NCBI RefSeq assembly: GCF_013402915.1
Contig: NC_050719.1
Location: forward strand, 1,116,001 to 1,180,000
DNA: 64,000 nucleotides
Direction: 5' to 3'
Source: Zygotorulaspora mrakii
Taxonomy: Eukaryota; Ascomycota; Saccharomycetes; Saccharomycetales; Saccharomycetaceae
A program made the translations under genes and the position numbers. Below, piece after piece: positions 56,913 to 64,000 of this stretch. The notes below the pieces were generated by a model that searched no databases, was not told the DNA's origin, and saw nothing but the letters and a program-made list of their open reading frames with translations. Numbering within the stretch: the stretch's first letter is position 1; each line of letters starts with the position of its first letter.

Positions 56913-57245
56913 CCAAATGAGGATTCTTTAAAAGAAGGACGCTTTAAGCGAGAGAAGCAAGATTTTCCGAATAGAAGTTTTGGAAATGCAGATATTGACT
57001 GTCAAAATGATTATGATGATGAAAATGAGAGTTCCAAATTAGAAACTTAATCAAAAACTGTTCCAATGGCCACAAACGAATAACACAGGCAGTGGAGGGC
57101 TTGAAAAAAGAAAAAAAAAGGAGATCGGCAGTCCACCGGTGCCTATGGACAGCCATGACCTATACACTTTTCAAAAACTTCAATAAATAAATAACATCGA
57201 TTCTACTTTTATTTTAATTTTAAAAATAACTTATCCAACACAACT
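56913..57245. other. Convergent spacer between ECD-family and kinase genes
   Basis: 333 bp between two convergent stops. A gatgatgaaaatgagag-type purine stretch is visible at about 57015-57030, and A/T-runs at 57105-57230 may serve as poly(A) signals. No gene seen. Confidence 0.45.
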
Positions 57246-59912
57246 TTATTTAGGCTCACCAACATGTTTGGTAAATTCATCCTCATGTCCTTTCCCGTGA
57301 CTTTCTACCTGCAAAAGACCAGCTTCTTCTCCTGAGACTGAACCCGCTATTAGCTCCCCAGGTAGTCTTGCGTAGTTTTGCGATATATCGCTGCCTTCAC
57401 TCAACGATCGAGCACAAATTATACTAGTCCGGTTTTTGCTATTTGGAGTCAATGAAGGGTCAAGTACAGACATACATCGGGCGTCACTATCACTGTGAAC
57501 AGCCAATTCGTCGGCCTCTTCTAAGGAGTCTGTTGTCTGTAAAATGTCATTACACACGCGCCTTTCAGGATCGTCACCGGATGAACTCTCTTCTTGGATT
57601 ATAGACTGCTGGTGTGATGATTGACGACCGATCTGCGTTCTCCCGTGTGCTCTACGATTCAAAATTGACCGCCTATTTGGATTTGGATTTGGATTTCGCT
57701 TGCTTTTCCAAGATGTTTGTTTCCCAAAACGAGGTAATACGGAATCCTTGATGGATGTTCGTTTTGTATTGCGCACATCCATCATCGAAGGCGATGAAGC
57801 CGTGGTAATATCATAGAAGGAATCAGTTCTGGAGCTTTTCTCCGACGCGCTTGATGCGCTAGACATTATGCTCAAATCTCTTCGAGCAATTCTCTGCTTA
57901 TTCCCGAAAAACACCTTATCGTTGCTGACCGTATCTTGAATAACATTTCCTGTATACATTTGTGGCAAACTAGCCCTATTGGAATCTGCTATTCTGAATG
58001 AAGAGACATTACCATCCGTTGAGTACTCTGAGTTAAAAGTTTCATTGGAAATTTCAGAGTGCTGAGATACACCGGAAAAAGGTCTTGCCCGACTTGAAAG
58101 ACTCAATTTCAGATTTTCATCAGAAGGCCGCGCGTTGTTAGTGGTTGATTCACTATCATAGTTTCCCATGGAAGTTTGGCGAGATATGTCACTGGATGTG
58201 GTCGATTTAAATCGTTTCAGCTTCCTTGCCTGCCTACCAGGTCCATCAATAATCTGGACACTTTTAGAATTCTCACCATGAATATCGCCTTCTGGATCCA
58301 TGTCATGATCTCTCGGTACCAGCTGATTGAAGCTCCTGGATATTGACTTACTGGAATCAGATCTATTAGCCCTCTTTTTTTCATAAACTCCTGGCGACTT
58401 TGCTATGTTCATTCGACTCTTTTGAGATTCTTCACTTGTTCTTTGTTTCCTATTATCAAAATGACTATTGTCATTATTATTTTTTTTATTTTTAAAGAAT
58501 TTAGTCATTTTGGTAAAGATATTATTCTTTCTGGGGGTACTACTATTGGAAGCTGGGTTACTATTGATTTTGTTGATAACTGAAGAATCTATCTCTTGCA
58601 AAACATTAGGGCCGACCTGTTTCTTGAGAGGCGAGGAAGCCACAATGGAAACTGAGTCGCTTTTTCTACTCATAATTTTGCTTAAAGGAGTAGCAATTCT
58701 GCAATCCAGTTGTTGTGCCAAGAATCCTTCTTCTATGAGTCGCCCATCGGTTATACTCGCAGCATCCAAAACCTTTCTCACAGATAATACAGATCTACTT
58801 CTTCGCGGATAATTCAACTTTTCATTTTTTTCAGAGGCTTTCTCACGTTCCACCAACAGAAGCCAAAGGGCAGATAATGAATCACATCTTTTCTTTTGTA
58901 TGGATGCTTTAATCGCTTGAGTGTCGAATCCAGATTGTTTCAATCTTTTTAAAAGTTTTCGTTCAGTTCTTGAATGAAATTTGTTGAGCCCACGCCTTTG
59001 TTTCGAAAGAATTTTATTGGTTTTTTCCAGTACAAAAGTGCCATGGGGTTCCAGGAAGGGATGTGACAGAATCTTCTGCATACTTGGCCTTTCATTTGGA
59101 TCTTTAGCCATTAGCTGGGATATCAAATCAATTGAACTCTCGTCCATTATCTCTTCATTGAACTCGGGCATTTCATTAACTATTTTCCACTTTGTTTTCG
59201 TTTCAAGATCTTCATCGAAAGGCATTGAACCGTTAATCATAGTGTACAATATAACTCCTAGTGACCAAATATCAATCTTGAATCCGTCGTAATTTTTTCT
59301 TTGGGTCAACTCTGGTGCCATGTATACTGTTGTACCACAAATAGTCTCCAGTGAGCTTTTCGAAACACATTCTCTTGTAAAACCGAAATCTGCTAATTTT
59401 GCGTTCCCTTTCTTATCCAGTAAGATATTCTCCAATTTAAGATCTCTATGCACGCAATTTAGGGAATGTGCGTAATAAACGGCACCAGCAATTTGAGCAA
59501 ACAGCTTAGCTGACTCATCAAGTGGGATTCGCTTCATTGCCAACAGATGTTCATAGAGCTCTTTACCAGAACAATACTCAAGAGCCATCCAAACCTTCGT
59601 TTCTGTCACAATAACTTCGTAAAGTTTTGTAATATAAAGATAATCAAACTGCCGATGATAAAATACTTCTCTTACAACATTGGGATCGTTCTTGTCACTA
59701 GTCTTAAGTACCACTTTCCTATGTGTAGGCTTGTGGCACGCAAGGTAGACTTTTCCAAAGCTCCCTTCACCTATTTGTTTAAGGATCTTATAATTTCCGA
59801 CTTCTGTCAGTTCTTGGGACATGAACTGACCGTACAGCTTGTTGTATGATTGGCCAATAATGGATTTCATTTGATTCTGTTCAAATTTAGTGCATGGAGT
59901 TACAGAAACCAT
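57246..59912 (-). CDS. YPL150W-like Ser/Thr protein kinase
   Basis: 888 residues (S. cerevisiae YPL150W 901). The kinase domain spans about residues 40-293: YKILKQIGEGSFGKVYLA, VVLKTSD, HRDLKLENILLDKKGNAKLADFGFT, activation segment LETICGTTVYMAPEL, and DIWSLGVILYTMINGSMPFDED. The substrate-like region after it is basic and Ser/Asn-rich, with low-complexity NPNPNPNRR and KNKKNNNDNS tracts. The S. cerevisiae kinase has no settled role. Context between ATG5/ECD and MET7 agrees with YPL149W-YPL150W on one side and YOR241W on the other. Confidence 0.9.
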   Translation of the reverse strand: MVSVTPCTKFEQNQMKSIIGQSYNKLYGQFMSQELTEVGNYKILKQIGEGSFGKVYLACHKPTHRKVVLKTSDKNDPNVVREVFYHRQFDYLYITKLYEVIVTETKVWMALEYCSGKELYEHLLAMKRIPLDESAKLFAQIAGAVYYAHSLNCVHRDLKLENILLDKKGNAKLADFGFTRECVSKSSLETICGTTVYMAPELTQRKNYDGFKIDIWSLGVILYTMINGSMPFDEDLETKTKWKIVNEMPEFNEEIMDESSIDLISQLMAKDPNERPSMQKILSHPFLEPHGTFVLEKTNKILSKQRRGLNKFHSRTERKLLKRLKQSGFDTQAIKASIQKKRCDSLSALWLLLVEREKASEKNEKLNYPRRSRSVLSVRKVLDAASITDGRLIEEGFLAQQLDCRIATPLSKIMSRKSDSVSIVASSPLKKQVGPNVLQEIDSSVINKINSNPASNSSTPRKNNIFTKMTKFFKNKKNNNDNSHFDNRKQRTSEESQKSRMNIAKSPGVYEKKRANRSDSSKSISRSFNQLVPRDHDMDPEGDIHGENSKSVQIIDGPGRQARKLKRFKSTTSSDISRQTSMGNYDSESTTNNARPSDENLKLSLSSRARPFSGVSQHSEISNETFNSEYSTDGNVSSFRIADSNRASLPQMYTGNVIQDTVSNDKVFFGNKQRIARRDLSIMSSASSASEKSSRTDSFYDITTASSPSMMDVRNTKRTSIKDSVLPRFGKQTSWKSKRNPNPNPNRRSILNRRAHGRTQIGRQSSHQQSIIQEESSSGDDPERRVCNDILQTTDSLEEADELAVHSDSDARCMSVLDPSLTPNSKNRTSIICARSLSEGSDISQNYARLPGELIAGSVSGEEAGLLQVESHGKGHEDEFTKHVGEPK

Positions 59913-60437
59913 GATACCTCAAACTCAAAGAAATCTAAGTAGTACTCTAAAGCAGAGTGCCAATAGTGCGATGGAATATAGGAATGAGTTCCAAGGTGAG
60001 TAGTTGTACTGGTTGAGGAAAGAGAAGATGCGCTGAGGGAGGAATATGCCCTTATCCGATTTAAATGAGTTTCTTCGGCGCAAAACACGAAGATTCCCAG
60101 CGCTATCTATGTTTCAATAAAAAACAATCACTAACAAACCAAAGAGTGCTCGTAAATAGACCTAAGAACCTGTTTATCGTAAGAAGATTGGTGTTCGTTA
60201 TCTGATGTTTCTGGCAATAAATGTGTATTGTTGTAGCAGCGATACCGTCTCGGACGATGCGTGGTCAAAGATGAACTATCAATTATCAAATTGGACAATC
60301 GAACATGTCAATCGTGGATGAATTATCACGGGAAGTTAAGGGAAAGTGGTAGTCGAGTTGAGGAAGTGGAAGTGGCAGTCGCTGTAATTCGTGCATTGTG
60401 CATTGTTCTTCAAAATTGAGCTCGGGCTATTAATTTG
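59913..60437. other. Spacer between divergent YPL150W-like and MET7
   Basis: 525 bp holding both promoters. Purine-rich tracts occur around 60340-60380. No gene or strong site was recognised. Confidence 0.45.
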
Positions 60438-61913
60438 ATGAGAGTTTATCTGCCATTGAGAATGTCTACGAAAACATATCAAGACGCTGTGGCTGCTCTG
60501 AACTCACTACAATCTAACTATGCCAACATTATGGCAATCAGACAGTCTGGAGACCGCAAAAATCAGATGAACATATGGGAAATGCAAGAATGGTCTCGCA
60601 GGATTGGTTACTCGACTGCAAATTTCGATAGGTTAAATGTAGTCCATATCACTGGAACTAAGGGGAAGGGATCCACGGCTGCGTTCACTTCTTCCATTTT
60701 GCAGATGTACAAGGATAAGTTACCAAAGATTGGACTTTACACGTCACCCCATTTGAGATGTGTCAGAGAAAGGATAAGAATCAATGGTGATCCGATTTCA
60801 GAGGACAAATTCGCAAAGTATTTTTTTGAAGTATGGGACAGTCTGGATAGTACGTCTTCGTCTTTAGATAAGTTTCCACATATGGTTACTGGCAGTAAAC
60901 CGGGATATTTCAAATATCTCACTTTGTTGTCTTTCTATATATTCATGCAGGAGGGTTGTAATTGCTGCGTTTATGAAGTCGGCGTCGGAGGAGAATACGA
61001 CAGCACCAATATCATTGAACATCCGAAAGCATGTGGAGTTTCTTTATTGGGAATTGATCACACGTTTATGCTGGGCGATACTATTGAAGAGATTGCATGG
61101 AATAAAGGTGGTATTTTCAAAAAGGGATCACCTGCGTTTACTGTTCCCGATCAACCGGTTGCCGGCTACAAAGTATTGCAAGAAAGGGCAAAAGAGCGTC
61201 ATACCACTTTGCAAGTATGCCCTATATACAGTCAACTGAAGAATGTAAACTTAGGTATAGCTGGTGATTTTCAAATAGTAAATGCATCTTTGGCAACCAG
61301 CTTAGCTTCTCAGGCGTTAAATTCAATGGCCTTGTTGGATGAACCTGTCGCTATGAATCCTGACGCAGAATTGCCAAAGCCTTTCATCGATGGTCTGTTG
61401 AACACCAAATGGGAAGGTCGTTGTCAAACACTGCAAAGGAGCAATAATACTTGGTATATTGATGGTGCTCACACCAAGGACAGTATTGAAGCCGCATCCA
61501 AATGGTTCAAAGACACCGTTAAGTCAAGCTCAAGAAAAACAGTTTTGATATTTAATCAGCAAAGCAGAGATGCACAGGCTCTTCTCGCTAATCTTTATGA
61601 TACAATATATCCCGACGTTAAGTTTGATGAAGTCTACTTCACCACTAATGTCACATGGAAATCTGGTAAATACAGTTCGGACTTAATATCCATGAATACC
61701 TCGAAAGAACAGGTCGAAAAGTTGGAAGTTCAACTTAATCTCGCTAAGAAGTGGTCATTTCTCGACCCCAAGGCAACAACGCATGTAACTGCTGATATCG
61801 AATCAGCAATAGAAAAAATTGAACAAAATAACCAATCTGTAAATATTTTTGTCACTGGTTCGTTGCATCTCGTCGGAGGGTTGTTGGTGGTATTTGACGG
61901 ACAGAATAATTGA
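60438..61913 (+). CDS. MET7: Folylpolyglutamate synthase, probably dual-targeted
   Basis: 491 residues from the ATG at 60438. Adds glutamates to folate to retain it and improve one-carbon enzyme affinity, in cytosol and mitochondria. Mur-ligase fold motifs: HITGTKGKGSTAAFTSSIL at about residue 73 (P-loop), GLYTSPHLRCVRERIRING, and YEVGVGGEYDSTNII. Compared with S. cerevisiae Met7 (548) it lacks the long N-terminus. The start MRVYLPLR is basic and hydrophobic, a weak mitochondrial signal, while the ATG at 60462 (MSTKTYQDAV, codon 9) aligns with the conserved start of the core. The open frame also extends to a TTG at 60435, not used. YOR241W in S. cerevisiae. Confidence 0.95.
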   Translation: MRVYLPLRMSTKTYQDAVAALNSLQSNYANIMAIRQSGDRKNQMNIWEMQEWSRRIGYSTANFDRLNVVHITGTKGKGSTAAFTSSILQMYKDKLPKIGLYTSPHLRCVRERIRINGDPISEDKFAKYFFEVWDSLDSTSSSLDKFPHMVTGSKPGYFKYLTLLSFYIFMQEGCNCCVYEVGVGGEYDSTNIIEHPKACGVSLLGIDHTFMLGDTIEEIAWNKGGIFKKGSPAFTVPDQPVAGYKVLQERAKERHTTLQVCPIYSQLKNVNLGIAGDFQIVNASLATSLASQALNSMALLDEPVAMNPDAELPKPFIDGLLNTKWEGRCQTLQRSNNTWYIDGAHTKDSIEAASKWFKDTVKSSSRKTVLIFNQQSRDAQALLANLYDTIYPDVKFDEVYFTTNVTWKSGKYSSDLISMNTSKEQVEKLEVQLNLAKKWSFLDPKATTHVTADIESAIEKIEQNNQSVNIFVTGSLHLVGGLLVVFDGQNN

Positions 61914-62001
61914 GATTTTTTGTAACATATGTATTTTATATCAATTATTTTTATTGTATTGCATTACTATTATTATCAAGTATCACAGCGTAAATATTTG
62001 C

Positions 62002-63180
62002 TTATAGTTGAATACAAGGCCTATCAGTAATGTCTTTTCCATACCATGCGGCCCATGATTTGAAGTACTTTTTATGTAGATATGTGTTAGGATCTTCATA
62101 GTGGAACATCGCTTTCATCGAGCTGTCAATAGAGTAAAAACCAATTGATATACATAGCTTTCTAGAAACCACTGGTGCAATCTCCAATATCTCACCAAAT
62201 TCTGAGAAATCCCTTTTGATTTCAACAACGTCGAATTTATCTAACAGGGAATCTTTTGACGCGTCGTTGTTTTTAGCTTTGGCATTTGATGGAAGGTACT
62301 TTTTAAGAACTAAGCAACGGCATATACCTAAAATGTCCTCACATGAAGAGTCTGTTAGCAGTGCAGAATCCATTTCTGTATTTTTTGACCACTGAGGGGT
62401 CATATGAAAACCATTGATTTTGAATAAATTGGTACGTCCATAACTCATGAATGACAGAGCTGCTTCCCTGGTGAGAAAACTGACTTCCAATTCTGTAAGC
62501 TTATTATTTGATCCATCTCTATATTCTTTGATACTTGCTAGTGGTCCACCACAGATTTGGGACAGAACACTTGCAATTCCTGTATTATCTGGGATGTTGG
62601 AGAAAACAATGGAATTTCCTTGTTCTGTACTGACACCAGACTCATATTCACTGGAACTCGTCGTTACGAAATTTTTCCCTTCTATCATGAGCGGAGTACC
62701 ACTCTCGTCTTTGAATGAATCAGGTATCCTGTGAAGACCCGCGTTTGCTTCTAAATCAAAATCAAAATTTCTTTCCTTTAAACTCAATAAACAGCCTCTA
62801 GTTTCATAATCCAATTTGAACATATCCTGCATTTTATCTTGTGCCTGTCTTCTCTTTGTCCTGCTCAAACTTGGAGGAGGGGGTTCCATAATAGTGTATC
62901 GAACTCCATTCCGGGAGCCAGTTCTCTCAACAATCTGATATTTATTTGCGTGCCTAGAGCTGTCGTTCTTAGTTTGTTTTCCGGACCCTGATAAATAACT
63001 TCTTGCAAACCTGCGGAATCCGAATACTTCATGCTTTCCTTCCTCCGTCATACTTGAGGAGAAAAGAGAAGAAAGCGATGAGACTCTAGATTTAGATTTG
63101 CTATCACAGGACTCTTCTAGTTTTCTGTTGGTATCCAAGAGCATACGTACATTAATATCTTTCTTCCTTTGACTTGCCAT
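62002..63180 (-). CDS. SSP2: Sporulation-specific protein Ssp2-like
   Basis: 392 residues (S. cerevisiae Ssp2 371). Ssp2 associates with Ssp1/Smk1 and is needed for spore-wall formation; it activates the meiotic MAP kinase Smk1. The N-terminal third is basic and Ser-rich; the C-terminal half has weak RRM-like blocks (SIVFSNIPDNTGIASVLSQI, then SLLDKFDVVEIKRDFSEFGEILEIAP). It ends YGKDITDRPCIQL. Position between MET7 and PUS7 is that of YOR242C. A core Ndt80 site lies about 200 bp upstream. Confidence 0.85.
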   Translation of the reverse strand: MASQRKKDINVRMLLDTNRKLEESCDSKSKSRVSSLSSLFSSSMTEEGKHEVFGFRRFARSYLSGSGKQTKNDSSRHANKYQIVERTGSRNGVRYTIMEPPPPSLSRTKRRQAQDKMQDMFKLDYETRGCLLSLKERNFDFDLEANAGLHRIPDSFKDESGTPLMIEGKNFVTTSSSEYESGVSTEQGNSIVFSNIPDNTGIASVLSQICGGPLASIKEYRDGSNNKLTELEVSFLTREAALSFMSYGRTNLFKINGFHMTPQWSKNTEMDSALLTDSSCEDILGICRCLVLKKYLPSNAKAKNNDASKDSLLDKFDVVEIKRDFSEFGEILEIAPVVSRKLCISIGFYSIDSSMKAMFHYEDPNTYLHKKYFKSWAAWYGKDITDRPCIQL

Positions 63181-63548
63181 TGTTTGTACTGGACAATTTT
63201 TAGTGTATTATAGTTTTATTGTTTTTTTATTTGTAAAATTGTTATAGTTTCAGCTCCAAGCAAATGTTCTATATTGTCAAAAATGAAAGTGTTGCCTTAT
63301 AACAGACGAGCATATCAAAAGTTATAAGCTTACAATATTGTAAAATATATATAATTTACAAATAACGTCAAGTAGTTTTGTGTAAATCCCATAATGATGT
63401 GCGACGCGATTTGTCCGAAATATAAAGAAACTGTCCGGTCAAATTCTTACCATAGAATGGCACAATTACAATTTAGAGGTGTCTGAACAACGAACATGTC
63501 AGACATGGTGAAGGGACTATAGTTCTAATGGAGTTCATACAGCCCAGT
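63181..63548. other. SSP2 upstream region / PUS7 3' region
   Basis: 368 bp between the SSP2 start and the PUS7 stop. Besides the Ndt80-like site listed separately I see nothing. Confidence 0.5.
63376..63382 (-). promoter_or_regulatory. Ndt80 middle-sporulation-element core
   Basis: CACAAAA on the minus strand fits the MSE core CRCAAAW, about 196-202 bp upstream of the SSP2 ATG. The outer base of the longer consensus does not fit. SSP2 is an Ndt80 target in S. cerevisiae. Confidence 0.4.
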
Positions 63549-64000
63549 TTATTCGTCTTTCAGAGGTACTTTGTCATTAATTTGAATATTTTGAACTCTT
63601 ACATCGCACATATCACCACGACGAGATGTTTCGAGTTTCATCAGTTCACGAAGTGCCATTGTTGCATACGAAGATACTCCTAATTGAAATTTCAATATAA
63701 CAGCTGTATTTTCGCCACCTTTATCCGGTACATACCTCTCCAATTTGTCCTTGAAAAATTTTTGACAGTTTTCCTTTGCTACTTTGTTGTTTAGTATTTC
63801 AAAATCCGTGTTCACCAGTTGTTGGGTTGGACTGGTGTATTTAGTTATTTTGTACTCTAGACCTTGAGGTTTTTGTAATATATTTCTGTAGGAGCCTGCA
63901 AGGGAGAATTCGCGAACTTTTCTCTTCATATTGAATGGATCCATCCCATCTTTTGCCATGATATCTATGTATATTTGCTTGATAATTTCATTTGATGGAT
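63549..64000 (-). CDS. PUS7: Pseudouridine synthase Pus7, 5' partial
   Basis: The last 150 residues of the TruD-family enzyme that makes pseudouridine in U2 snRNA (position 35), 5S rRNA and tRNA. The frame is open to the window edge (reading PSNEIIKQIYIDIMAKDGMDP), so the start lies beyond base 64000. The visible part has DGMDPFNMKRKVREFSLAGSYR, typical of the TruD C-terminal region, the tract VNTDFEILN, and ends in KVPLKDE. Corresponds to YOR243C, next to SSP2. Confidence 0.93.
   Translation of the reverse strand, partial: PSNEIIKQIYIDIMAKDGMDPFNMKRKVREFSLAGSYRNILQKPQGLEYKITKYTSPTQQLVNTDFEILNNKVAKENCQKFFKDKLERYVPDKGGENTAVILKFQLGVSSYATMALRELMKLETSRRGDMCDVRVQNIQINDKVPLKDE

Overview
The window is nuclear DNA of a budding yeast of the family Saccharomycetaceae. 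The genes are dense and mostly intronless, the few introns are short with TACTAAC-type branch points and GTATGT-like donors, and nearly every protein resembles a Saccharomyces cerevisiae protein. Gene order indicates a lineage that did not go through the yeast whole-genome duplication. Genes that lie on two different ohnologous chromosome segments in S. cerevisiae are interleaved here on one segment, for example MSI1 and AIM4 (chr II) with ATP4 and MOT1 (chr XVI), and the YOR23x-24x genes with the YPL14x-15x genes. A Zygosaccharomyces/Torulaspora-like species is my best guess; I cannot name the species.

Layout. Block A (1-21.9 kb) matches YBR186-YBR196 merged with YPL078-YPL082: PGI1 (5' partial), MSI1, ATP4, AIM4, MED8, RIM2, RPL21, RPS9, a homocitrate synthase gene out of its usual place, MOT1, NTC20, GDT1 and PCH2. 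A small cysteine-rich metallothionein-like gene (22.2 kb) sits at the junction with block B (22.9-31.8 kb; YOR040-046 merged with YDR272-276): GLO2/GLO4, CUE5, WHI2, IRC23, TOM6, PMP3 and DBP5. Block C (32.3-64 kb; YOR231-243 merged with YPL140-150) holds MKK1/2, MGE1, KIN4, RPL33, the intron-containing U3 snoRNA gene, POC4, DFR1, KES1, NOP53, a YOR238W homologue, PXA1, PPT2, TRM140/ABP140, ATG5, an Ecdysoneless-family gene, a YPL150W-like kinase, MET7, SSP2 and PUS7 (partial). Two genes absent from the S288C reference, a DUF1749 hydrolase and an MPR1-type acetyltransferase, are inserted between PXA1 and PPT2.

The window is mostly housekeeping: ribosomal proteins, rRNA processing (U3, NOP53, PUS7), mitochondria (ATP4, RIM2, TOM6, MGE1, PPT2), signalling (MKK1/2, KIN4, WHI2), folate (DFR1, MET7), peroxisome and autophagy (PXA1, ATG5, CUE5), and meiosis or sporulation (PCH2, SSP2). 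The most notable points are: a conserved programmed +1 frameshift (CTTAGGC) in TRM140; six protein-gene or snoRNA introns plus one more in AIM4, of which those in AIM4 and PMP3 are absent, to my knowledge, from S. cerevisiae; GC-rich tracts between distal Rap1 sites and the RPL21 and RPL33 start codons; a metallothionein-like gene with three in-frame TGA codons; a homocitrate synthase without the usual C-terminal tail; and an oleate-response-element match upstream of PXA1. I found no transposon, LTR, CRISPR array or convincing tRNA gene, and no wholly novel multigene system.
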